Positions 1 to 5,176 of a DNA stretch of 7,960 nt are shown here, piece after piece. Position numbers and translations under genes: made by a program. The notes beneath the pieces were generated by a model. That model searched no databases. It was not told the DNA's origin and saw only the letters and a list, made by a program, of their open reading frames with translations. Source of the DNA: an uncultured Christensenellaceae bacterium (lineage in GTDB: Bacteria > Bacillota > Clostridia > Christensenellales > Aristaeellaceae); contig CAJOPV010000068.1 of NCBI GenBank assembly GCA_905236495.1, forward strand, positions 1 to 7,960, given 5' to 3'. Numbering within the stretch: position 1 is the stretch's first letter; each line of letters starts with the position of its first letter.

Positions 1-179
1 AGCAGCTGCTCCCGGCTGACGGGCCGATCGGCGTTCTGGGCCAGTTCGTTCAAAAGATAAAACTCCTGCTGGGTCAGTTCGCAGATTTCTCCATCCACAT
101 ACACGGCCTTTTCTTCCTCGTCGATAGCCAGCAGGGCCGTTTCATTATCCCGGGGATTTACCGAAAGCATGGTACTCAT
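1..179 (-). CDS. Winged-helix (OmpR/PhoB-type) DNA-binding protein, N-terminal part
   Basis: Partial gene; only the first 59 codons are inside the window. The translation begins MSTMLSVNPRDNETALLAID and continues into a pattern typical of the Trans_reg_C winged helix: a short beta region ending in VDGEICELT, then QQEFYLLNELAQNADRPVSR and EQLL. This matches the family pattern 'dG..i.LT..Ef.LL..L..n.grvvsReqLl'. The ATG at 179 has GAGGTG (189-194) nine bases upstream; a second ATG at 170 is possible but worse placed. In a normal response regulator about 120 receiver residues precede this domain. Here it starts within about 15 residues of the N-terminus, so the protein is either a stand-alone winged helix or carries its partner domain C-terminally, outside the window. 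It is divergent from the SANT/Myb gene. Target genes are unknown. Confidence 0.75.
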   Translation of the reverse strand, partial: MSTMLSVNPRDNETALLAIDEEEKAVYVDGEICELTQQEFYLLNELAQNADRPVSREQL

Positions 180-204
180 TTCTTTCGTCACCTCATACAT
201 ATAG

Positions 205-276
205 ACGAATGAGAGGGGCGAAATGTTCCATGGCGGGCAAAAAAATTGTAAAAAAAGTGAAATCATTCGTTTACAA
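205..276. repeat. Nested inverted repeats in the divergent regulator gap
   Basis: Two perfect inverted repeats share their right side. ACGAATGA (205-212) pairs with TCATTCGT (263-270), and TTGTAAA (246-252) pairs with TTTACAA (270-276). The right arm is therefore a compound element, TCATTCGTTTACAA (263-276). They lie in an AT-rich stretch between two divergent genes for DNA-binding proteins, a usual place for operators. No protein can be assigned to them; regulatory use is inferred from position only. Confidence 0.35.
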
Positions 277-301
277 ATGGCATGCTTCCTTCTCTCCGCC
301 C

Positions 302-331
302 GCATAAATTACCAATTCCCCATGCATACTA
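302..331 (+). promoter_or_regulatory. Candidate forespore (sigma-G/sigma-F type) promoter for the SANT/Myb gene
   Basis: GCATA (302-306) is followed after 18 bases by CATACTA (325-331). In Bacillus subtilis the sigma-G consensus is roughly GHATR, 17-18 bases, CATNHTA, often quoted as TGAATA-N17/18-CATACTA. The -10 element is an exact match and the -35 fits the degenerate form. Transcription would start near 338, followed by GGAGGG (354-359) and the ATG at 367. No convincing sigma-A promoter is visible in the same interval. The ATA-to-CATA distance (18) is two bases longer than usual for sigma-E, so sigma-G fits better. Confidence 0.5.
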
Positions 332-366
332 TTTCAGGAAAACAGGCATTGACGGAGGGATATGAC

Positions 367-1131
367 ATGGAAAACACCGCGCATGTAAACCACAGCGGAT
401 GGACGGAGGAAGAAACAAAGCAGCTATGGCGAGAGATCGAGGCCGCGTCTCAGACCGGGGCGCCGCTGCGGGGTGTATTTGAGCGCATGGGCCAGGCCCT
501 GGGCCGCAAGCCCAACAGCGTGCGGAATTATTATTACATGCAGCTGCGCTCCCAGGGGGATGATCGGCTGCGCCGGGCCTCCCCCTTTGAAACTTTTACC
601 CAGGAAGAGATCCATGATCTGCTGCGGGCGGTGCTGTCCGCCCGGGCCCAGGGGCAGTCCGTACGCTCCTGCGTCACCGCCCTGGCGGAAGGGGACCGGG
701 CCAGGATGCTGCGGTATCAGAATAAATACCGTTCCATCCTGCGCAAAAAGCCGGACCTGATTGCCCAGGTATGCCGGGAGCTGAAGGAGGAGGGGGTGGA
801 TTGCCCGTCCCCCGTTTCCGTCACCGTGCGGCCCATCTCTTCCCCTGCCGAGGAGCCCGCAGACCCGGACGTGCAGGCCATCCTGCGAGGCGTATCCGCC
901 CTGGCCCGCCGTGCCGCAGGGCAGGAGGCGGTGGCGGAAAACGACAGGCTGAAGGTGCAGCGGGACCTGCTGCTCATGCAGGTAGAAGACCTGCAGCTTG
1001 CCGCCCGGGAAATGGTGGGCCAGTGCAAGGATTTCCTGGGCGCGGCCCCGGAGGAGCGGGTCCGGCGCCTGCCCTTCTTCTGCGAAGGGCTGGCCCTGCA
1101 GACCGCCAAGCTGGAAAGCATCTCCGGCTGA
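367..1131 (+). CDS. RsfA-like SANT/Myb-domain transcriptional regulator, 254 aa
   Basis: Probable DNA-binding regulator. Residues 11-60 form a Myb/SANT-like repeat: GWTEEETKQLW with Trp12 and Trp21, then GQALGRKPNSVRNYYY, where the third aromatic is Tyr. Residues 75-124 look like a second, more diverged repeat (FTQEEIHDLL... YQNKYRSIL, with Phe77 replacing the first Trp). A proline-rich linker (about 146-168) leads to a C-terminal helix with coiled-coil character (about 188-225, AENDRLKVQRDLLLMQVEDL). This arrangement resembles the RsfA family, known in Bacillus as prespore-specific regulators; the assignment is by pattern, not alignment. I chose ATG 367 because GGAGGG lies seven bases upstream; the frame stays open to an ATG at 223, but the extra residues look non-coding. 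The stop is only eight bases before the next gene's -35 box, with no terminator between. Confidence 0.75.
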   Translation: MENTAHVNHSGWTEEETKQLWREIEAASQTGAPLRGVFERMGQALGRKPNSVRNYYYMQLRSQGDDRLRRASPFETFTQEEIHDLLRAVLSARAQGQSVRSCVTALAEGDRARMLRYQNKYRSILRKKPDLIAQVCRELKEEGVDCPSPVSVTVRPISSPAEEPADPDVQAILRGVSALARRAAGQEAVAENDRLKVQRDLLLMQVEDLQLAAREMVGQCKDFLGAAPEERVRRLPFFCEGLALQTAKLESISG

Positions 1132-1139
1132 CCGCCGCT

Positions 1140-1168
1140 TTGACAAATCCACCCTCATCCCGTATAAT
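1140..1168 (+). promoter_or_regulatory. Perfect sigma-A promoter for the Gfo/Idh/MocA gene
   Basis: TTGACA (1140-1145) and TATAAT (1163-1168) are both exact consensus with a 17-base spacer. Expected transcription start is near 1175, giving a leader of about 30 bases. The -35 box starts eight bases after the stop codon of the Myb gene. Confidence 0.9.
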
Positions 1169-1191
1169 GAAACCGTCGCAAAAGCGGAAAC

Positions 1192-1198
1192 GGGGAGG
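1192..1198 (+). promoter_or_regulatory. Ribosome binding site deciding the oxidoreductase start
   Basis: GGGGAGG lies one base before an ATG at 1200 and seven bases before an in-frame ATG at 1206. Only the second spacing is normal, so translation should start at 1206. Confidence 0.75.
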
Positions 1199-1205
1199 TA
1201 TGGCT

Positions 1206-2357
1206 ATGGCCCAGATACGGTTGGGGCTCATCGGCGCGGGGAACATCGGCTCCGCCCACATCCAAACGATCCATGAACGCTGCCCGGAGGTGGTCATTAC
1301 CGCCGTAGCGGATCGCCGGGCTTCCCGCCGGGAATGGGCGATGAAGCAGCTGCCCGACGCCCGGATATTTGAGGAGGGCAGCGCCCTGATCGCCGAAGGC
1401 GCTGTGGACGCGGTGCTCGTCGCCGTGCCCCATTATCAGCACCCGGGTTTAGCCATCGCCGCCCTGGATCGGGGCCTCCATGTGCTGGTGGAAAAACCCG
1501 CCGGGGTTTATACCCTGCAGGTGCGCAGCATGATGGCGGCGGCGGATCGGCACCCCGAGAAGACCTTTGCCATGATGTTCAATCAGCGCACCAACTGTAT
1601 CTACCGCAAGGCCAAGGAGATGCTGGCAGGGGGCGAGCTGGGCCAAATGAAGCGGGTCAGCTGGCTCATCACCGATTGGTACCGCACCCAGAATTATTAC
1701 GATTCCGGGGCCTGGCGGGCCACCTGGGCCGGGGAGGGCGGCGGCGTGCTGCTGAATCAGTGCCCCCACCAGTTGGACCTGCTCCAATGGCTCTGCGGCC
1801 TGCCTGTGCGTGTGCGGGCTTTCTGCCATGAAGGCAAATGGCACGATATCGAGGTGGAGGACGACGTGACCGCCTACCTGGAATTTGAAAACGGCGCCAC
1901 CGGCGTGTTCGTCACCACCACCGGGGACGCCCCCGGCACCAACCGGCTGGAAATCACCGGAAGCAAAGGGAAGCTGATCTGCGAAAACAATCAGCTCACC
2001 TTCTTCCGCAACAAGGCGGACGAACGGGAATGGTGCTTCACCTGCGCCGAGGGCTTCAAAAAGCCGGAATATGAAATCATCCCGGTAGAAACGGACGGGA
2101 AAAACGACCAGCATGCCGGCGTCATCAACGCCTTCGCCGCCCATATCCTGCGGGGCGAACCCCTGGTCGCCGACGGACGGGAGGGCATCCGGGGCCTGAT
2201 GCTCTCCAACGCCATGCACCTTTCCTCCTGGCTGGAAAAAACCGTGTCCCTTCCCATCGACGAGGAGCTGTTTTATCGGCTGCTGATGGAACGGTGCAAA
2301 ACCTCCCGCCTTAAGCAGGATCAGGATGTGACCTTCAGCACAGAGGGCAGCTACTGA
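1206..2357 (+). CDS. Gfo/Idh/MocA-family NAD(P)-dependent oxidoreductase, 383 aa
   Basis: Cytosolic dehydrogenase of the family that oxidises or reduces sugars, inositols and related polyols with a nicotinamide cofactor. The N-terminal Rossmann fold has GLIGAGNIGSAH (glycine motif at residues 10-15) and an acidic residue at the end of strand 2 (VAD36), which favours NAD over NADP. The family EKP motif is VEKPAG (Glu96-Lys97-Pro98); the lysine is the usual catalytic residue. The C-terminal alpha/beta domain holds GEGGGVLLNQCPHQLDLLQW (177-196), with His188 as the probable second catalytic residue and Asn184 where many members have Asp. The length is normal. It has its own promoter and terminator and no transporter or sugar-catabolic neighbour, so the substrate cannot be predicted. 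Confidence 0.92.
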   Translation: MAQIRLGLIGAGNIGSAHIQTIHERCPEVVITAVADRRASRREWAMKQLPDARIFEEGSALIAEGAVDAVLVAVPHYQHPGLAIAALDRGLHVLVEKPAGVYTLQVRSMMAAADRHPEKTFAMMFNQRTNCIYRKAKEMLAGGELGQMKRVSWLITDWYRTQNYYDSGAWRATWAGEGGGVLLNQCPHQLDLLQWLCGLPVRVRAFCHEGKWHDIEVEDDVTAYLEFENGATGVFVTTTGDAPGTNRLEITGSKGKLICENNQLTFFRNKADEREWCFTCAEGFKKPEYEIIPVETDGKNDQHAGVINAFAAHILRGEPLVADGREGIRGLMLSNAMHLSSWLEKTVSLPIDEELFYRLLMERCKTSRLKQDQDVTFSTEGSY

Positions 2358-2360
2358 TCC

Positions 2361-2394
2361 AAAGAACGGATATAAAAAAAGAACGGATATAACA
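2361..2394. repeat. 17-bp tandem duplication before the terminator
   Basis: The unit AAAGAACGGATATAAAA (2361-2377) is followed directly by the same 17 bases with one change (A to C at its position 16, 2378-2394). It sits between the oxidoreductase stop codon and the terminator stem. It looks like a replication-slippage duplication; no function is apparent. Confidence 0.8.
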
Positions 2395-2397
2395 TAA

Positions 2398-2429
2398 AAA
2401 AGGAACCGGCTTGCCTGTCGGTTCCTTTT
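2398..2429. terminator. Bidirectional intrinsic terminator between convergent genes
   Basis: AAAAGGAACCG (2398-2408) pairs perfectly with CGGTTCCTTTT (2419-2429). A G-U and a C-G pair extend the stem to 13 pairs around a six-base loop (2411-2416). On the plus strand the stem runs into TTTTA; on the minus strand it is followed by TTTTTTA. It can therefore end transcripts of the oxidoreductase from one side and of the phosphoribosyltransferase operon from the other. Confidence 0.92.
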
Positions 2430-2442
2430 ATTGTAGGAAATA

Positions 2443-2997
2443 TCAATCGATCTCTTTGCCCTGGGCGTCAAACAGGGGAAGCCTCTCCAGATAGATGATA
2501 TCCTCCCGCTTGGTGGCGTCGCCCTCCGCCAGGATCGCCATTTTGCCCACGATGTTGCCGCCGGCCTGGCGCACCAATTCCTCCACGGCCCGGAGGCTTT
2601 CGCCGGTGGAGATCACGTCGTCCACGATCAGCACCCGCCTCCCCCGCATGAAATCGGCGTCCTCCTGATCGATGCAGAGGGTCTGCTCCCGGGCGGTGGT
2701 GATGGAATTCACCTTCACGGTGAACACGTTTTTCATATACAGCTTGGGCACCTTCCGGGCGATGAGGTAGCGGTTTTCCCCGGCCTGGCGGGCCATTTCA
2801 TAAGCCAGGGGGATGCCCTTGGCCTCGGCGGTGATGATGATATCGTAGGCAGGGGCTTTTTTCAGCAGCTCCCGGGCGCAGGCCTCCGTCAGCTCCACGT
2901 CGCCGAAAATCACGAACCCGGCGATATACAGGTTTTCATTCAGGGGGCACAGCGTCAATTTTCTCTCCAGGCCCGCCACGTGCAAAGAATAGGTCAT
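2443..2997 (-). CDS. Adenine-type purine phosphoribosyltransferase, 184 aa
   Basis: Type I phosphoribosyltransferase that would join a purine base to PRPP, giving a nucleotide and pyrophosphate (salvage, cytosol). The PRPP loop is clear: VLIVDDVISTGES at residues 122-134. Other features resemble adenine phosphoribosyltransferases: TAEAKGIPLAYEMA (57-70), like the family 'E.rGf..g', and ARKVPKLY (80-87), like 'vRK.gKLP'. Adenine is the likely base, but xanthine cannot be excluded from motifs alone. The ATG at 2997 is preferred because AAGGAAG (3004-3010) sits six bases upstream; the ATG at 3003 would touch the binding site. It is the last gene of the minus-strand operon and also has its own promoter at 3045-3074. 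Confidence 0.85.
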   Translation of the reverse strand: MTYSLHVAGLERKLTLCPLNENLYIAGFVIFGDVELTEACARELLKKAPAYDIIITAEAKGIPLAYEMARQAGENRYLIARKVPKLYMKNVFTVKVNSITTAREQTLCIDQEDADFMRGRRVLIVDDVISTGESLRAVEELVRQAGGNIVGKMAILAEGDATKREDIIYLERLPLFDAQGKEID

Positions 2998-3003
2998 GCT
3001 CAT

Positions 3004-3010
3004 CTTCCTT
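3004..3010 (-). promoter_or_regulatory. Ribosome binding site deciding the phosphoribosyltransferase start
   Basis: On the minus strand AAGGAAG directly abuts the ATG at 3003 but is six bases from the in-frame ATG at 2997, a normal spacing. This favours a protein two residues shorter than the longest reading. Confidence 0.65.
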
Positions 3011-3044
3011 CGCTTCTTTCGATTTGATTCGTACCCAGGGGTTT

Positions 3045-3074
3045 ATTTTATCAGGCCCGGGGCCTCTTTGTCAA
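3045..3074 (-). promoter_or_regulatory. Sigma-A promoter for the phosphoribosyltransferase, with palindromic spacer
   Basis: On the minus strand TTGACA (3069-3074, exact consensus) and TAAAAT (3045-3050, five of six) are separated by 18 bases. The -35 box overlaps the stop codon (3071-3073) of the Lgt-like gene. The spacer carries the palindrome AGGCCC-G-GGGCCT (3053-3065). The leader would be about 40 bases. This lets the phosphoribosyltransferase be expressed apart from the upstream operon. Confidence 0.75.
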
Positions 3075-4039
3075 TCGTTTTCCTTGGGATTGCTCAGCAC
3101 CGCCCGGGAGGCAGCGTACCCGATGCCGCAGCAGCACAGGGCGATCACCAGATAATCCAGCCAGTTGGGCCAGGCCGCCAGGATCTTGCCATCGACGGCA
3201 AACTCCATGGCGACGATGATCCCCGCGCCCAGCAGCACCGCGGCCCAGCACAGGAGCATTTTCCCCCTGGTGATCCGGGGATTGTGCTTATTCCTTGCCC
3301 ACTTCACCGCCGCCGCGATCATGAGCCCCGCGATCACCAGGATGGCGGTCAATTGGCTCACCCGCACGAACAGCCAGCGCAGGAAGCTGTCCCGCCGCAG
3401 GCTTTCCAGGATCATCTGGCAGGCGGAATAGCAGATGAGGAACAGCCGTGCCCTGTCCCCCGCCGGACGGCGGCAGCGCAAAAGCACCAGGAAAATCGTA
3501 AGCGCCGCCAGGCCCTCCAGCATGAAAACAGCCCAGTACCACTCCCCATACCAATCGTCATACATCGCAAAGGGGAACCGCTGGAACGCCGGCACAGCCA
3601 CCGCCGGGCCGATGCCCTCGCCGGAGAAATACTCGGCAAAACGCATGAGGGAGATCACCAGCGCCCCTGCGGGGGCCATGGCGTCCAGCACCCGGGAAAC
3701 GGGGCGGCGGCCCCATTTGGCGGCGATGACCCCCGCCAGCGCCGCGCCGCCCACCGCGCCCCACAGGGCGTAGCCGCCGTTCCACAGCGTCCAGACGTTT
3801 TCAAGCCCGATCTCGTTATACACCTTATACCGGGCCAGGCAGTAAAATACCCTGGCCCCCAGCAGTCCCAGCGGCAGCGCCAGCAGCACGGCATGCCAGG
3901 CGGTGTCCGCCGTCAAGTGTTCTTTTTTCGCCAGAATCAGGAACACCCCGATCCCCATCCCCAGGGAAGCGATCAGGCACAGGGCGTAGGCCGTCACCGG
4001 CAAACCCAGCACGGAGAACAGCACGTATTGCGCATCCAT
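3071..4039 (-). CDS. Divergent Lgt-like (prolipoprotein diacylglyceryl transferase family) membrane protein, 322 aa
   Basis: Polytopic membrane protein matching the Lgt fold. Family landmarks in order are LPVTAYALCL near residue 13, PLGLLGARVFY (56-66), WNGGYALWGAVGG (86-98), DAMAPAGALVISLMRFAEYF (119-138), YSACQMILESLRRD (204-217) and RVSQLTAILVIAG (226-238). True Lgt moves a diacylglyceryl group from phosphatidylglycerol to the lipobox cysteine of preprolipoproteins. Here the position of the conserved His of the 'HGG' motif (E. coli His103) is Trp93, and the Asn of 'RxGN' is Glu136, although Arg133 is kept. A C-terminal extension of about 74 residues (249-322) adds two hydrophobic segments (about 261-281 and 294-313). 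It may be a lineage variant of Lgt or a relative with another substrate. The start has GAGGAG (4049-4054) nine bases upstream. The gap to the glycosidase gene is 13 bp, indicating co-transcription. Confidence 0.8.
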   Translation of the reverse strand: MDAQYVLFSVLGLPVTAYALCLIASLGMGIGVFLILAKKEHLTADTAWHAVLLALPLGLLGARVFYCLARYKVYNEIGLENVWTLWNGGYALWGAVGGAALAGVIAAKWGRRPVSRVLDAMAPAGALVISLMRFAEYFSGEGIGPAVAVPAFQRFPFAMYDDWYGEWYWAVFMLEGLAALTIFLVLLRCRRPAGDRARLFLICYSACQMILESLRRDSFLRWLFVRVSQLTAILVIAGLMIAAAVKWARNKHNPRITRGKMLLCWAAVLLGAGIIVAMEFAVDGKILAAWPNWLDYLVIALCCCGIGYAASRAVLSNPKEND

Positions 4040-4052
4040 TCAACGTATCTCC

Positions 4053-4997
4053 TCAGTCCGGCACGTAAGCGCTGACAAAGTATAAAATATCATACACCTC
4101 CCGGGCCTTACCGGGGGTGGAGGAATTGATCTTATCGTAAGCCGCGTTTTCCGAGCGGAAGATCATCTGGGCGGAGGAGCCGCCGTCCATGCAGTAGGCG
4201 TTTTGGATGCCCCCCAGCTGCACCAGCAGATCGGTCATCTGCTGCAGGGTCAGGCCGTTTTTGTCCGGCTCGTCCTGAGGCCCTTCGGAATATACGCACA
4301 GGTATTCCAGCGGGCCCGTCTGGCAGAATGCCATCCGCTGGGCGGGAATATCCGCCGCGTCGTTCATGTTTTTATAACCGGTCTGGGGCTCCCCGTCAAT
4401 GATGAGGCCGGGGCCGAAATTGAAAGAATTGACTACGGTGTGCCGCGCTAAAAAATCCTCCACGTCGGCCTTTTCCGCCGCCTTCAGGATATGCATATCT
4501 CCCTGTTCATCCAGCATCAGGATATCCCAGTTGCCAACGGCACGTTCATGGCGGTAATAGGTATTGGCCTTGAAGGCCCGGTATTGCTTCCCCTGGCGGA
4601 TCATGACACCCCTGCCGTAATTCTCGCCGTAAAAATCCCCGTTGATGGCGAACACCGCCTTCACCCGCTCGGCAATGCGGGTAGGCTTATCCGCCACGGG
4701 GCTCAGATAACTCTTGCTGGAGAGGGCGGAGCGCAGCTGGCTGGCGTTTGCCAGGGTGATCCGGGCGGTCATATAATTGGTGTCTTCATACCGCCCCGTT
4801 TCGATCACGACGGATATGGAAGGGTCCCGGTATTCCCGCAGAGACAGATACCCTTCCTCCAGGGGCGGCATGCCGCCCGCGGCGTCCAGAGGGATCTCCA
4901 CGATCTCCGCCTGGGCCACGATGGCGCCGGAGGGCACCAGCACCAGCATGCAGGCCAGCATCAGCAAAACCAGGATCACCCGCAGCGCAGTTTTCAC
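4053..4997 (-). CDS. Secreted phosphodiester glycosidase (NAGPA domain), 314 aa
   Basis: Exported enzyme of the phosphodiester glycosidase family, whose animal member is the mannose-6-phosphate uncovering enzyme; bacterial members are thought to cleave sugar-phosphodiester bonds in envelope or exopolysaccharides. The N-terminus has charged residues, a hydrophobic run (residues 5-22) and a probable signal peptidase site after AQA (28-30). Landmarks follow the family: AINGDFYGE (117-125), FNFGPGLIIDG (193-202), AQRMAF (219-224), YCMDGGSSAQMIF (268-280) and REVYDILYF (299-307). The start is GTG at 4997, supported by AAGGAGG (5006-5012) eight bases upstream and by a signal peptide beginning there. 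The frame stays open upstream without meaningful sequence. It is first in a minus-strand operon; its stop codon lies within the ribosome binding site region of the Lgt-like gene. Substrate unknown. Confidence 0.88.
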   Translation of the reverse strand: MKTALRVILVLLMLACMLVLVPSGAIVAQAEIVEIPLDAAGGMPPLEEGYLSLREYRDPSISVVIETGRYEDTNYMTARITLANASQLRSALSSKSYLSPVADKPTRIAERVKAVFAINGDFYGENYGRGVMIRQGKQYRAFKANTYYRHERAVGNWDILMLDEQGDMHILKAAEKADVEDFLARHTVVNSFNFGPGLIIDGEPQTGYKNMNDAADIPAQRMAFCQTGPLEYLCVYSEGPQDEPDKNGLTLQQMTDLLVQLGGIQNAYCMDGGSSAQMIFRSENAAYDKINSSTPGKAREVYDILYFVSAYVPD

Positions 4998-5005
4998 AGC
5001 GTATT

Positions 5006-5012
5006 CCTCCTT
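5006..5012 (-). promoter_or_regulatory. Ribosome binding site supporting the GTG start
   Basis: AAGGAGG on the minus strand lies eight bases before GTG (4997-4995). It overrides the longer open frame, which begins upstream of the promoter and so could not be translated from this transcript. Confidence 0.9.
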
Positions 5013-5021
5013 GGCATATTC

Positions 5022-5040
5022 CGGGAAAGGCGTTTTCCCG
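5022..5040 (-). other. 5'-terminal stem-loop in the glycosidase operon leader
   Basis: CGGGAAA (5022-5028) and TTTCCCG (5034-5040) form a perfect seven-pair stem with a five-base loop. The predicted transcription start is near 5045, so the hairpin begins about five bases from the RNA 5' end. It could stabilise the mRNA, or the DNA palindrome could be an operator; there is no U-run, so it is not a terminator. Confidence 0.5.
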
Positions 5041-5051
5041 CGGCTGCTTCT

Positions 5052-5080
5052 ATTATATCGGCAGGGGAGATGAATGTCAA
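5052..5080 (-). promoter_or_regulatory. Perfect sigma-A promoter of the glycosidase operon
   Basis: On the minus strand TTGACA (5075-5080) and TATAAT (5052-5057) are exact consensus with a 17-base spacer. It drives the glycosidase, the Lgt-like gene and probably the phosphoribosyltransferase. Confidence 0.92.
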
Positions 5081-5089
5081 TTCCGCCAG

Positions 5090-5109
5090 GCTGTTTTCGC
5101 GCTGTTTTC
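5090..5109. repeat. Direct repeat between divergent promoters
   Basis: GCTGTTTTC occurs at 5090-5098 and again at 5101-5109, a period of 11 bases (about one helical turn). It sits between the two divergent -35 boxes (5075-5080 and 5113-5118), a good place for a dimeric regulator, though none is identified. Confidence 0.45.
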
Positions 5110-5112
5110 CCC

Positions 5113-5141
5113 TTGTCCGGGCCGTCGGGTTCTGGTATAAT
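5113..5141 (+). promoter_or_regulatory. Sigma-A promoter of the metallophosphoesterase-argH unit
   Basis: TATAAT (5136-5141) is exact and preceded by TGG, an extended -10 (TGn). The -35 TTGTCC (5113-5118) matches four of six, with a 17-base spacer. Start of transcription is expected near 5148, giving a leader of about 29 bases. Confidence 0.8.
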
Positions 5142-5176
5142 AAGGTACGATTCCAGAAGACAAGGCGGGCGAAGGA

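Noticed and set aside
246..277. TTGTAA and TACAAA/TACAAT read as sigma-A -35 and -10 boxes on either strand
   Set aside because: The spacer would be 20 bases on both strands, too long for an active sigma-A promoter; symmetry explains why the pattern appears on both strands.
223..366. N-terminal extension of the SANT/Myb protein to an ATG at 223
   Set aside because: No ribosome binding site fits, the extra residues have no domain character, and the stretch contains the inverted repeats and the candidate promoter.
1200..1205. Start of the oxidoreductase at ATG 1200
   Set aside because: The ribosome binding site would end one base before it; the ATG at 1206 has normal spacing and gives the typical family N-terminus.
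4949..4997. Possible lipobox in the glycosidase signal peptide (MLAC, Cys16), attractive because an Lgt-like gene follows
   Set aside because: The -3 residue is Met rather than Leu, only about nine hydrophobic residues precede the Cys, and the hydrophobic run continues past it to a good AQA signal peptidase I site at 28-30. A soluble secreted or membrane-anchored form is more likely.
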